In this document: one piece after another, positions 52,370 through 63,960 of the stretch
Layout: the number at the start of each line of letters is the position of its first letter
Numbering within the stretch: the first letter of the stretch is position 1
Assembly (NCBI GenBank): GCA_020536535.1
Contig: JAHLWZ010000833.1
Coordinates: forward strand, 1-64,000
Reading direction: 5' to 3'
Source: Pelomyxa schiedti
Taxonomy: Eukaryota; Evosea; Pelobiontida; Pelomyxidae
Length of the DNA: 64,000 nucleotides
Program-made: the position numbers and the translations under genes
The notes under the pieces: generated by a model
Seen by the model: only the letters and a program-made list of their open reading frames with translations
The model's database searches: none
What the model was told of the DNA's origin: nothing

Positions 52370-54467
52370 TCAGAACAGAGGTTTTTCGGCAACAAGCACA
52401 CAGTTGGTGTTTGGGTAGGGGAGGAGTACAAGGTCCTCTGGTGTTGTTGCAGGTCCCTCAGCATTGGTGTTTTGGAATATTCTCACTTTTCCCTCCAGCC
52501 TATTTTTGACCACCCAAGGGTTGGGATATGCATGTGATGCACCCTCAGTCTCTATCACTGTGAATCCGTGTTCCTGCAGTTGCTGTTTCCATTCAGTGAA
52601 GGACCAAAAGGTGAATTCTTCGTGCATTTCACTTTGCCAGTTGGCTGCACCATTGTATTGTATTAGTCACTGCTTGGTTGGTGAAGGGGTTATGAGAAGG
52701 CTGCACACCAAGGTAATCCTTCTTGGCCATGAATTCCGCTGCTGTTTTGAGGGGGACTATGTAATAATCCTCTCCTCCAATGGAGCGATGCTGATAAGTA
52801 GCCTTCATTGAAGCCGATCTCTTTCCTTTGGCAATCTCGGATGCAAGAAAATCTTCACAGAAGCGGTGGAACCTGGCGGAAGTGGAAAGCTTTTGCAGAT
52901 AAGTAGCATCCGGCGGTGTTCCTGAATATTTGTGTGAATCACATCAAAATGAATAAATTGGTACCAGAGGCTTTTCCCTCCCATGAGGTCTCAGCTTCAC
53001 CATCTGTTTGGCAGCACCACATATATACTTCGCGGTTTTTATCTTCGGGTCCCACAACATCTCTTATTACAAGTCGACCTCCTTTTTTAAGCTAAAGTGA
53101 ATAAGATTAATGATACAGTAGTCACCTACTTTTCTACCTGTTTTATCTTCAAGTCGAGGTAAGTACAAAGAGATGCAGCCTGTTCTCCGTAGCTCCATAT
53201 CTTTTGGTATGTCAAAGCCAATAAAAAAAGTGGTTTAGAGGTCGAACTTCATGAGTGGTAGAATTGCATATTGTGGTGTCAATAGAGTTTGGCTCAAAAA
53301 TTTCGAACATCAAGTTACGCTGCATAACAGTTAGGGGTGCTAGGTGAACATATTGAAGGACCTGGTGAAAGTGCACAAAAGTCCCCCTAAACTGTCCCTG
53401 ACGTAATCTTTCATTGCACTCTGCAAGGAATTCCTTCAAGTTCGTTTATTCCAAATAAATCAAGTGTTCCAGGGAAACCTGGGCAATGTCAATACCAAGT
53501 AAATCAGAATCTCGGAAGTCTTGAGAAATGAGCACCAGCAGGGCTCCGTCAGCACAACCCTAGTCTATGGTCATTTGAAATAGAATAGAGCAAAATCACC
53601 TCATCAACTATACGGCCAGGTTTCAAAAAACTTTTGATATCATTGTATTTGAATTTCATAACTATATGGTGAAAAATCAGTCGAAACAAGGGTAGACAAC
53701 ATATCACCGTCGGGGTTGCTCATCCCCCATGAGTACCTATATGTTGACATTAGAGCAAAGATAAGATGGTAGGACTGCATGCGTGGAGTAATCTCGATTT
53801 TCAGTCAAGCTTCCTGTACTGGAAAGAAGTGGGTCGCGAAACAGTCTCTCTATTCGCTGGAGGGACTTAATTTGAGAGGTGGGAAGTATATCAAGTTACC
53901 GTTGGGATTTCAGGAAGGTCTCTCCAAAGAGATAGAGTCGACAAAGAAAATTCATTGCATGCCACCGCGTTGGAAATAAAAGATGTTCCTCCCTGATGAG
54001 ATAAGGCGAATATACATTAATTATCTTTACCTCAGAAGAGGAACAAAAGGAAAGTAAATCAAAAGTTTTATGTGGAAGTCCAGTCACTCCAGCACCATAG
54101 GGATACTGGGAATCGTCAATAACAGAAAAACCCAACTTGAGGAATTGAGGTTGGAGACTCTCGGTTGTGAGGACCTAGGAATAGTAACCCGTAAAGTTCT
54201 CTTACTAGAGGGAAACCATACAATGGAGTTGTCAGGTGAAAAAGGTGATGTTTCCATACCCTGTATCTGCTCATTGATTTCTCTTATAAGCATTGACCCA
54301 TATGTTTCCTTAAATCCTGATGAAGGCGTAAGATGAATATGTGCAAGAATGTACCAAACCAAAATGAGGGCACCCCAGAATACAATATGGAACCCCAGTA
54401 GCCCGGCTAATAGAGTGTCCAAACCTATCAACACCAAGTACCCTTTCATGAAAAGGTAGAGGATCAT
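52370..54467 (-). CDS. Class I SAM-dependent methyltransferase with membrane-spanning N-terminal part
   Basis: The catalytic part is in 52370-53660. Motif I is FLKPGRIVDEGCADGALL, split by an intron (about 53559-53598), with LLGIDIAQ as motif II acid. Then FVHFHQVLQYVHLAPLT, LKKGGRLVIRDVVG (post-motif strand) and a C-terminal domain FWSFTEWKQQLQEHGF, ending CVLVAEKPLF at TGA 52370-52372. Substrate is unknown. The N-terminal portion contains a long hydrophobic segment (LAGLLGFHIVFWGALILVW) and SQYPYGAGVTGLPHKTF; it is assumed to belong to the same gene, with ATG 54467 provisional. A possible upstream exon at 54590-54740 encodes a mitochondrial-leader-like peptide (LLFVQRHLAFTRR). The two halves could be separate genes. 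Confidence 0.6.
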
Positions 54468-55037
54468 AGCGGGAATTGCTCATATTGCAGCTTGTCACTA
54501 CAAAAACGAGTTTGTGGAAGGCATTGCCCTTGAGTTCCAACCCAATACATGGTGGAAAAAACAAAAAAAAAAAAAAAAGTCAGAGCAAAGTCACAGAACA
54601 ATGGCAAATACAATGTGAGGGATGTCAGCATTGGCAGCAAAACACCGTAAAGTCGAGATAGGGGAGGTCAACAACCGAGTCAGTAACGTTTCATCCCTCC
54701 TCGTGAATGCAAGATGGCGTTGCACAAATAACAAATTCATTACTGCGATGGTGCTCCCAACAGACCGTCACCGCCAAAAAGCAAGTATTTTTTCAGTGTT
54801 CCCTAGCGAAAATCCTTCAATGAAGTGAGGGAAGAAAAAGAGGAGAAAAAACCCTGGTTTCCCGAAATAAGTAGGTTTTTTTTGGTTATTTACGAAGGGT
54901 GGTGCTACAGAAAGGGCAGACGGCGTTTTGCCCTTACGGGTGGCGCGTGAACTCTTCTGTTGTTGTTGTTGGCGGTTTTTTGATGATGGGAGGGGGTGAG
55001 GGAGTAAGGAGGACTGACGAGGGCCCGGTGGGTTAGC
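54468..55037. other. Intergenic region
   Basis: About 570 bases. It may contain a 5' exon of the methyltransferase gene near 54590-54740 (minus). The rest, including the 3' side of the PLAC8 gene, shows no recognisable coding or RNA features. Confidence 0.35.
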
Positions 55038-55608
55038 TTAGGACTTCATGGTCGCGGATTTGGGTGACCCACGTTTCTTGACCTCACCAATTGCCTGAAT
55101 GGATGCGCATGGGGAGCAGCACCATCCAACAAGCAAATCGTTGCAGCAGTTTCCCTGAAGAGAAAGAACAGTAAGTGAAACGATATGATAAGGTGGGGTT
55201 GAGTAGAGTGAGTGGGGTGAAGTGAGAGGTTTGTTTTGTGAAACGGGGTTAGTAATGTACTTCAATTCCATAGCCCTCACGAATGATGTTTCTTATGAAT
55301 GAGGGTGTGCCGCACATGCAGTTGAAGCACCAATCGCTTCCATCGTATTTCTAATGAAGGGTCAATCGCATTCGAAAACCTAATGAAAAACTTACGGAGC
55401 GAGCAGAGGCCATAGCACAAAATGGGCAGCACCAACCATAGAGGCCTAGATACAATTAAAACGATAATAAACGATAAAGGAAGCTTTCGTACAAGTCCCA
55501 GCGCCATCGTGGCAAAGCTGTAAGGAGTTAGGTTATAAAAGGAAAAGGGTCCAAAAGAGAAGAAGGATGTGAGCTCACATCACACAATCCAATTTCCCAA
55601 GAAGACAT
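55038..55608 (-). CDS. PLAC8-family cysteine-rich protein
   Basis: PLAC8/Cys-rich proteins of plants, fungi and protists act at the plasma membrane in metal handling, size control or calcium influx. ATG 55608 begins MSSWEIGLCDLCHDGAG; short introns lead to TCLYGWCCPFCAMASARS, then SDWCFNCMCGTPSFIR, IREGYGIEGNCCNDLLVG and WCCSPCASIQAIGEVKKRG, the full PLAC8 pattern from GLCD to the CCxPC end. The tail GSPKSATMKS ends at TAA 55038-55040. Cys clusters are conserved in place. The intron before the last exon occupies about 55153-55260. No separate transmembrane helix is obvious beyond the CC-rich hydrophobic parts. Confidence 0.92.
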
Positions 55609-56215
55609 TGTTGTAATAGTTGTTAGTCGCTACGCTTGCGCGTTCGTTCGGTTTTGTTTGTTTTGTTTGTTTTTAAAATTTAACCGCACAAAGCCGTATG
55701 ATTATAAAACCCCGCGGTTAGATTAGCCGAAAAACAGAATTGGGCATTTGCGGTGATCGCAATCCGCATGCAACAGCGCCTGGGGTCAATCATTTTGGTT
55801 TCCTCACGGTTTTTCTACAGCCACACCTAAATGGCCACATTGGCATTTCTGTCAATGTGCAAGAGAGTGCACAATCATTCGCCGCCAGCGCCCTGCACAG
55901 CACATTAGCAGAAACTCAATCTACCTGGTTGTGCTCCGTCTGAGTCCTTGTGTAAGTCCCAACAACCTGGTCTTGAAACGTAGGCTCGAAAAAACTGGCC
56001 GTTCAGTGGCGTTTGTCCCTTGAAAAAGGCCAGTCAATGAACGCGCCTGTTTGGTCTAATTGGTTTTTAAAAACACCTAGTTGAATGTCAGGGATTTCCT
56101 TGTTGTCAATCCTAGTTGTACCAACCCAAATCTTCGTTCATCAGTGGGTGACTCTCACTGACAAATAAAAGAATTCACGAAAAACCATCAAGGATTTACA
56201 CTCACACGATCAAAC
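55609..56215. other. Intergenic region, divergent PLAC8 / ARFRP1-like
   Basis: About 600 bases with a TTTG-rich stretch (55648-55675). Open frames here have no recognisable motif. It should contain two promoters. Confidence 0.4.
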
Positions 56216-57030
56216 ATGTTCTCGCTTGTGTCCGGATGTTGGCAGTACCTGCTACAAAAGAAGGAGTACTATGTGCTTTTGTTGGGTCTACAAAACTCCG
56301 GAAAAACTGTGTGTTGCTGTTATTTTGTGTACCCGACGCTAGATCTGATATTGTTGTATTGTCCTCAAGGTTAGACACTCCTAGAACAAACAAAGGCACT
56401 GTACAACACAAAACAGCATTATCACCCAACAGCGGCATATAGCCCAACGATGGGTCTAAACGGTACTTGCATCGCCCGCTCATGCACTCGTGAACCCACA
56501 TGTTTTACAGTTGGCAGGATAGAAGTTGGCTCAATTAAACTTGTGATGTGGGACTTGGGTGGGCAAAAGGCTTTGCGCTCAATATGGTCCAAGGCATTTT
56601 GCATGGATTAATGCTTGCCTTTTCTAAATACCAGTAGTTCTACCATGGGGCTCATGCTATTATATTTCTTGTTGATTCATGTGACGTGGAGCATTTAGAG
56701 GAAGCAAAAGAAGAACTTGGTACACTTCATTTGTTACTTTCTTATAACAAACCAAAAAAAAAGTGAACGTGCAACGACACATGGACCTGCACGGGGTTCC
56801 GATACTCGTAATTGCCAACAAGCAGGAATGTGATACTGCCATGGACATGTGTAAGATAGAATCTTTGTTGTCTGTCGGAACCACCCTGACAATAAAGGCT
56901 GCCTCGGCTGCTGATGGGTTGTTCCCCATTTGTCTGTTTCTTTTTCCTAATACGCACTAGAACCGGTGTGCACGAATGTATAAGTTGGATCACAGAGGCT
57001 ATTAGATATAGCCCAAGAAATGTCTCTTAA
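56216..57030 (+). CDS. ARFRP1: ARFRP1-like small GTPase
   Basis: ARF-related GTPase that in other eukaryotes works at the trans-Golgi upstream of ARL1. ATG 56216: MFSLVSGCWQYLLQKKEYYV, like the ARFRP1 start rather than the ARF myristoylation start (no Gly2). P-loop LLLGLQNSGKTT (split by an intron), LLEQTKALYN, switch I region SPTMGLN then VGRIEVG, G3 WDLGGQKALRSIW, AHAIIFLVDSCDVEHL, and G4 as ANKQE where most family members have NKQD. The end, TIKAASAADGTGVHECISWI, matches the C-terminal ARFRP1 helix. TAA 57028-57030. One intron (56594-56637) must use a GC donor to keep the conserved WSKFYHGAHA frame. About 190 codons, the normal family size. Confidence 0.9.
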
Positions 57031-57094
57031 TGTTTGGTTTTTTGAACTCGTATTAAAATTGTTGATAGTTGAAGAAATTTTCCTCCTTTTTTCT

Positions 57095-57917
57095 TTAATG
57101 TTTCTTCTTCTTATCCCTCTTTTTGTCCTTCTTTGCCTTCTTGTCCTTCCTGCACAAGTTAATGGCTTTAAAATGTAAAGTGGAAGAAAGCATTCCTGAG
57201 GTAATTCTTTGAAAACTCCTTGAGTTGCTCAGGTGTAATTCCATAAGGAGAGCACAACTGAAGCCTTTGTTGCTTGTGCACACTTTCGAGCTGTGCCTTT
57301 TGGTGGTCCAACTGTTGCTTGAGCATTGACTTCTGAAGCCCAGAGGCACGGGGGTCATAAGCTTCCCATTGCTTAAGGTTAGACATCGAAGCCTTGAACT
57401 CCCCCTTGGACTGTTTGAGCTCGGCCTTCTGCTGCTTTATAAGGGAGCGGTACTGCTGAGCGAGGAGCACGAGGCCCGGCGACGGCTGCTGTGGTCCCAT
57501 CATCGGGGCGCACGACGCGGCGACCGGGGCCACGACCGGGGCCATCATCACGGGCTGCTGAGCCTGGTGCTGCTGCTGCTGCTGGGCGGCGGCCATCATG
57601 GTGGCGGAGGCGACCATCGACTGGAACTGCTGCTGGTACACGCTGAGCATCTGCTGCTGCTGGGCCAGCATCTGCTGCTGGGCGATGCACTGGCGGAGCA
57701 GCTGGTCGTAGGGCACGAGGCAGGCGCCTGTGGGGGAGGCCGAGGTAGACGGGGAGGAGGGGCTGGGCGAGAGGAGCGAGGCGGGCGGGGGGGCCGCGCA
57801 GAGGGTGGCGGGCGAGGCGTAGGCGGGGAGGGTCAGGATCGCAGGGGGAGGGGTCGTGGTCGGGGACGACGACGACGTCAGCGTAGTCGCGGTGGCGGTG
57901 GTCGTGGGAGTGATGAC

Positions 57918-57950
<33 letters not shown>

Positions 57951-58131
57951 TGGGAGTTGGTGGAATGTGAGTTCCTGTTGTTGCTGTTGCTGTTGCTGGT
58001 GCTGAGCATCGGGAGTGGGGACAAGGAGGCCCAACCCAGTGAAGCAGTTGTTGTTATGAGCGCACTAATGAATGTGAGAGGGGAAGAATTATGTGACACC
58101 ACACCGCTTGGGAAGACGAGCTCAACGACAT
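57095..58131 (-). CDS. Polyglutamine-rich protein, unidentified
   Basis: ATG 58131 begins MSLSSSSQA; a 40-base intron leads to CAHNNNCFTGLGLLVPTPD, so the main exon (which lacks its own ATG) is entered in frame. It then has two long Gln runs (near 57978-58005 and 57917-57955), a Thr/Ser/Pro stretch, and a Gln/Met-rich region (QQQMLAQQQQMLSVYQQQF). The C-terminal part is basic and helical: QQYRSLIKQQKAELKQSKG, AYDPRASGLQKSMLKQQLDH. The last exon is lysine-rich (KDKKAKKDKKRDKKKKH) and ends at 57095. Probably nuclear, perhaps a transcription cofactor, by composition only. The DNA from 57440 to 57860 is very GC-rich. The final splice site is ambiguous: a 67-base intron with GTTTTC donor is the best fit. 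Confidence 0.65.
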
Positions 58132-58358
58132 CAATTTTTTTTTTCTTGTTGTTGACTTTTTACACTGCCAACCGACGGAACACTGAGAACAGACAAGTTG
58201 GAATTCACTCTAACCACCACTCTTTCTCTGGTGCCACACGAGGAGCTGGAAGTCGGAACAGTGCTTCCGGGTATGTCGGCTGCGCGAAGTGATGGTACAG
58301 TGATGGAGATGTGCAGGGGGAGCGGGTTTTCGGCGTAGTGTAATTGGCTACTTAATAA

Positions 58359-59963
58359 ATGTTTTCCTTGTTTTCCAAACCCGCGCCGCCAAAGGAAACA
58401 ACAACCAGTGGCCACATCAGGACCCCCAGCACCACAAACAACAGCACCCTCACCACCAGCGGCAGCACGTCCACCACCACCACCAACGCCAACAACAGCT
58501 CCAACAGCAGCACAACCAACAATAGCAGTAGTACCACCACCGCCACCGCCGCCGCCGCCTCCTCCACACCCAGCAACGCCAACAACAACAACAACAACAA
58601 TGCCAACGCCAACACCAGCAATGCGCCATCGTCGTCGCCCTCTTCGTCTGCGTCGTCGGGGAGCACAGGAGCCATGACGGCGTCGACGTCCTCGTCGTCG
58701 CTGTCGTCGGACGGGGGCGCGGGGCGGGGCCACGAGCGCGACAAGGTGGCGGAGAAGCTGGCGAGGGAGATGGCGGAGCTGCGGGGGGAGTACGAGCGCA
58801 GGATACACACCATCGCAAAGTGCCTGCAAGACAAGGCCGAGGAGAACATCGACTTGGCAACCAGTGCGCGGCGTTGCTGCTGCTTAAACTAACTACCTTT
58901 CGTTTGTGGGTGTTGCGTTGCTCCCGTGGTGATTGTTGGGCCCTTGGCTTCGCGGCGCGGCTTGTTTTTTTTGGTTGTTTGTTGTATTGCGGATATAGAT
59001 GAATGTGTTTCTTTCAATTAATTAAAGGCAACCCACACAACTTTCTTATTGGTACTATGTAGAACTGAAGACTGTACAAAATAAGGCAGTAATGTTGGAA
59101 ACAACTGTAAAACAATCTAGTGAGGCCGTGAGGCAGAAGGAAGAAGAAATACACAGACTTCAGCACGAAAAAAAGCTGGAGCAGGTTTGCGTTATTCAGC
59201 AGAATCACTATTCCTCATACTCTATAGGACACTGTAGCAGAGATGCAACGAAGACTTTTAACTCTAACCTCTTCATTAGAGGCACTTGCAGAGGACAACA
59301 TCAACATGGCCAAGTCAAAAGGCATGGAGTACAGCACCAAACCCTCTGCCGCCTCGGTGCCATCAAGAAAGTCCCTCACCCTATCAAAATCATCTTCACA
59401 GCCCCCACGCGCCACATCACCACCGCAAATTGTAGATACTCCGGCCCCGTCTTCCGAAGAGAACGCAATGCTCAGAGATGAACTGAAGCGTGCAAAGGTT
59501 GAGCTCGCCAGTGTTTCGCAACGCATTTCCGAACTAGAAGGAAAGCTTTCGCGTTCAGAGTCAGAGTTAGCCAATGCCAAGAAGACTTTGAGGGTGTGCA
59601 ATATCTTCCCATTTCATTTTCGCATTTTCAGTGCTAACTGCACCCATTAACGTTTCCCGTTCCCTTTTTCAGGAGGAGCAAGCTCAGAGGCAAGCCTACA
59701 AGGATTCCAATGACGCGTACGAACGCAAGTTGATTGAACTTGAGGAAAAGATGCAAGACAGCCTCAATCAAGAAGGAGAACGACGGTGTGAGGCTGAGCA
59801 GCAAGCCAAGAGATTCAAGAAAAAAGTCGGGGAGCTGGAATTCCTGCTCAAGGAAATGGACAGTGATTCTGATGATGACGAGAGCAACGACGAAGGAAAC
59901 GACACCAAGAAGAAGGCCAAAGGGGAGGATTCTGATGAAGAGGACTCAGATTCTGACAGTTAA
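58359..59963 (+). CDS. Coiled-coil protein with Ser/Thr/Asn-rich head and acidic tail
   Basis: ATG 58359: MFSLFSKPAPPKETTTSG, then over 100 residues of Ser, Thr and Asn runs. A charged helical segment follows (RDKVAEKLAREMAELRGEYE), with DKAEENIDLAT at the first exon end. Further exons carry QSSEAVRQKEEEIHRLQHE, EMQRRLLTLTSSLEALAED, RDELKRAKVELASVSQRI and RKLIELEEKMQDSLNQEG, all heptad-like. The C-terminus is acidic with KKKVGELEFLLKEMDSDSDD and repeats of Asp/Ser/Glu up to TAA 59961-59963. Introns near 58860-59070, 59185-59228 and 59596-59672. The gene starts only about 230 bases from the oppositely read polyGln gene. Likely structural or scaffolding; no family assigned. Confidence 0.7.
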
Positions 59964-60134
59964 TCAAATACCAACAACCCCTTTAATTCCCCCCTTCTGA
60001 GACCAGTTCGTTTTTTCACCCCTTTTCGCTGTGACTGGTGGGCGGCCATCAGTTAATTTTTTACCGTTACCGGAAAGTGCCAACCGGAAAAGATCTACGT
60101 TTGGTTGGTGGATCAACAAACGATTAAAAAAACA

Positions 60135-63100
60135 ATGGACAGAAGAGTGCCCAGAGAGATCTTGGTGCGGTGTTTTGTGTGGCTGGAAGACTTCAGAGGT
60201 ATGACGTGCATTGTGTGTTCCAACTCAAGTGTGGCAGATCTCGTTGCACTGTCGGCAGTGTGCAAAAGTTTCCGGACTGCTAGTGAGGATGACAGTCTCT
60301 GGGAAAAGCAACTGAATCGCGTGTTTGGGTGCGATTGGGAACGGCAAAAACACACCCCACTCAAATTTGTGTTTATACACACGTACAAGACAAGGTTTTC
60401 AGTTTCACTTTACGTGTTTCTTTACCTCACTGGGACCAGGTTAAGACCTCCTTCTCCAGTTGGATCCCTCTCGTTTACCGTCATACCTGAACTATGGCGC
60501 AATGACGGTGCCTTTCTATCAGAAATCCCAGTGATCAAATGCAACACTGCAGAGATACCAGACAGTCAAGGCATTATTTCAAGTAAAAACGGGATACTCT
60601 AATATGCCACTAAAATATAATACAAGATGTTTTACTAGAAAATGTTGAAGATGAAACACTCAGCATAGAGGAGTTACTTGAGAAGAAGAAAGTGGTATGT
60701 GTGAATTTCTAGTTTATTCCATTTATTCTCTTAGAAACTACTCCTTTCTGATGATGTGTCCTCACCAGCAGCAGATACATCTACAACAACGCCAATTGTG
60801 TCCGAAACGAATCAACCTTCACCAGAAGCCTCAGGTATATCCAGGCTCTCCACCCCTGATGCCACAGTGCAACAGACAGACAACAGTTCCACTTCTAAAC
60901 CTGGTAACTTATAGTTGCCATTGGATACAAACTCACTTTGGCATTTTTCTTTCCAAAAAGCACAACCTGAGTGGCCACAAAGCAAGACAAGAAAAACTTT
61001 TATCAATCGGAAACAGACAGCAATAGGGCCGCAGAGAAAACTTGTATGTGAATCCATATTTTCGTGTGTAGTGAAATAGCACCCCAGTCGGGAAGTACAT
61101 TTTTGAAACGTGCTGTACTTCCTGTGAAACCTGCGTCTATTGCCCTAGAAACTTCAGAAACATCCTTTCAGGAATTACTTGAACTCCCACAATGTAAAGA
61201 TATCAAAAATGCCGTAGAATCGTGGTCTCCCCATAATAATGAGTCTCTCTCATTTGTATTACAGATTCATCAAGACTTTTGACAAAAAAGTAAGAGGAAT
61301 GACTATGGAGGCAGAAACAAAAGTAATGATGAATTTCCTTGCCTCAGCTGAGTACACATTGCACTGCAATTCGCCGTGGAAAGAGATGCCACCCGACCTG
61401 TTTCTAATGGCGAAGATGAGTATGAAGACATATCTTTTCAGCCATCTATACAACAAGTACAGACGCAGAAACTTCTTTTCCCATTCTTATTCTCTTTTCA
61501 GTCTTTTTGTGAAAAAATCTCTTCAAGAAAAGGATACCAAGCTATTCAAGCACATCCTCAATTTGCGTTCTGTTGTAGCACCAAAACACTTGGAGATCAA
61601 TAGTCAAATTGATTACGCTCTTGTGGAAAGTGCAGTTAAAGGTTTAAGCTCGCTCACTTTCCTTTGTCTCATGTTTTTGAAGAATTAGAAGGACTAGACA
61701 CTGTTATTACACCATATGAAAAGATTGTTTGTATATTGAATTCATGCAAAGTTCTTTTGTGTACGTTTCTTTTCGAACTTCCTTTTCCTTTAGTCATGTA
61801 ACAAGGAGCCAGTTTCACTGAAGTCCAGTGGTGTGGCAGTTAGTGCTGACGATTTTTTGCCCATGTTTATCTTCATGGTCATTCAGGCCGATATTCCAAA
61901 GCTTGCATCCAACATTTCGTAATACCCAGCATGTATTTTTTAAAAAAATAACTGAATCAGATTCATTGGGAGATTTGTAGATCCAGAAGAACGTCTTGGT
62001 GAAGCATTTTGCTATTTTACACATCTTGCTTCCGCAGTAACATTTATTGAATCGATGACTCCTCCGATTCCCGATCCGGCTCCTGAAACCCCTGTTGCCC
62101 CACGCAAGTAGTGTATTGTGTTTTCTATCTTCTTTTTTCACCATACTAGAGATTCCGCGTCTCCTCAAACTTTTGATGACAATCCCTGCAATGTATCATC
62201 TGTGTCACCATCACTTCCATCTCCTGCATCCAGTACAACTTGGTGCGTACTGCCCATTAAATATTTCCGGTTCCAAATACCATAGGCACCCAGCACGGAA
62301 AATGACGGCATACTCGAGCCCTGTTCCGCGGATGTTGTCTGAGGAAAATTCATGCCTTCCCTCAAGCAGTCCTGTTCAAACTTCGAGTGGAAGTGAGGTA
62401 TCATCTCCTGAATCTGAGGATAGAAACAAAATACTCCAACTTGGTAATCTTACATTACTATTACTTAACCACTTACGCAAGCTCTAGGGATTACTCTTTC
62501 ACAAGATATTATATCTTCCTTTGCTCCGACATTTATTACCCTTAGTATTCCTGTATGGAGTCTTCTGTGTTAACACGTATTCACCATTAAGACAGGTTTG
62601 TAGTATTATAGCTGTTGGCACTGGTGAAGTCTGGGTAGGAACCGGTACCGGAAAAGTGATTGTATACCAAGATAGTACTGAATATGTGTGCACGATTGAT
62701 GTTCATACATCTCCAGTACATGCCCTTTGCGTGGACCAGGGGAACGCCTGGTGCAGTTCCGACGAAGGTGCTCTTTTTTGCATTGGAGTGGCATCACACA
62801 CGGTTATTAGCAAGGTATGCTGCATATTTCCTTCCAAGTTTTCAACCCTTTACAGGTGGTAGTTCATGACAAGTTGCACCAAACTATACAACTTGTAATG
62901 ACACAAATTCTAGAACAGACTTCCACTTGCGTTTTAAGTGTGGCATCCTCCTCCATATCCTGTCACGCAGTTCAGCTGAATTCTCAGAGTGGTCTTGTCA
63001 CTAACTCCATTGTGCTTCCTCATCCTGTATGGTGTGCTGTTCAACGGAACTCAGTTTTGTGGCTCGGCTGCAACAGAGGATGCATTGTTTTGCTTGATTC

Positions 63101-63581
63101 CAGTAACCTCAGCTTGCAGAGCGAATTGCATCTTCCTACACAGTATACTCATCCCATAGCCTCACTTGCATGCACGACCAATCATGTGTGGGCAGCTGTT
63201 GGTGGGTTACTTATAGCCATTGAAGTCACTTCTGGATCCGTTGTGATGAGCACCGGTGTTATACAACAGGAAATACCAACCGCAGTTTGTGTGAAAGTCT
63301 GCACGGACTTTCTCTTCACTGCACACACCAGTGGAAAACTGGCCTGTTGGGACAAAGGCACTGGGGAGTGTCTTCACTTATTCAACCCACACAAGAGCAG
63401 AGGAACACAACCACAACAAACAATCACCAGTGGTGGCAACACTCACTCTCACACGGAGGACGACGCCGACATAGGCGTGAGGGTAGCACTGCTTGAGGTT
63501 GTGAAAACCTCAGGAAGCACACTGTCACTGTGGAGCACATTCCGTACCACAGAATCCGAAGGCCTTGTTGCCTGGAGGTAG
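60135..63581 (+). CDS. F-box / VPS9 / beta-propeller protein (probable Rab5-type exchange factor)
   Basis: Three recognisable parts in one multi-exon frame. F-box at the N-terminus: MDRRVPREILVRCFVWLEDF joined by a 44-base intron to DLVALSAVCKSFRTASEDDS, then LWEKQLNRVFG, the normal F-box pattern and a possible Skp1 contact. A disordered linker follows (60640-61030). The helical bundle and VPS9 domain occupy 61140-62100: KSLQEKDTKLFKHIL, APKHLEI, ITPYEKIVCILNSCKVL, SADDFLPMFIFMVIQADIP, LASNIS, ERLGEAFCYFTHLASAVTF, all diagnostic for Vps9/Rabex-5-type GEFs. After another linker, a C-terminal propeller (62590-63580) has GEVWVGTGTGKVIVYQ, SVLWLGCNRGCIVLLDS and SGKLACWDKGTGECLHL. Stop TAG 63579-63581. 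The linker exons between VPS9 and propeller splice in frame, which supports one gene. Confidence 0.85.
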
Positions 63582-63648
63582 TAACTGGAATATCTCCCCA
63601 CCAAGTAACACAGTTTAATATAGGTTTTTGTTATTATTACTACCATTA

Positions 63649-63960
63649 CTACGGCGTTGTCAGTTTTTCCTTCTCACTGGCACTACCAGTACCAGTACCT
63701 CCATCATCATCTTTCTTGTGGTGATTGCGGCTGTTGGGCCTACCTCCAGTCCTGAAGAGTGGGTTTGGGAGCGGTGGGATGTACGACGTGGCAACGGACT
63801 CGACGTTGACGATTGGCTTCTCGCCGGCGAGGTACCACAGGCCAGCTATGAAGAAGCTCGTGAGAACGAGGCCGGCCCAGTCTTGGGTGTAGTCGAGGTC
63901 GTTGTATATGTAGGGCGTCACGCGACTGGTGGCAATCAACCATATCATCTCAGGGTGGAA
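63649..63960 (-). CDS. 3' exon of a membrane protein gene, 5' part outside window
   Basis: An acceptor site (CACACAG) at 63961-63967 precedes the exon. It reads FHPEMIWLIATSRVTPYI, then a hydrophobic helix AGLVLTSFFIAGLWYLAG, then PPLPNPLFRTGGRPNS and a charged Gly/Thr-rich tail to the stop at 63649. Family not recognised. A single C-terminal membrane span with a cytosolic tail is likely. The gene converges on the VPS9 gene with about 70 bases between stops. Confidence 0.55.
   Translation of the reverse strand, partial: FHPEMIWLIATSRVTPYIYNDLDYTQDWAGLVLTSFFIAGLWYLAGEKPIVNVESVATSYIPPLPNPLFRTGGRPNSRNHHKKDDDGGTGTGSASEKEKLTTP

Noticed and set aside
57369-58292. Long plus-strand frame (over 300 codons) over the polyGln gene
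   Set aside because: It is the antisense shadow of the Gln- and Pro-rich exon, giving runs of Leu, Gly and Arg with no motif.
58131-58849. Long minus-strand frames over the coiled-coil gene head
   Set aside because: Antisense shadows of the Ser/Thr/Asn repeats; composition is Gly/Arg/Val or Leu repeats without domains.
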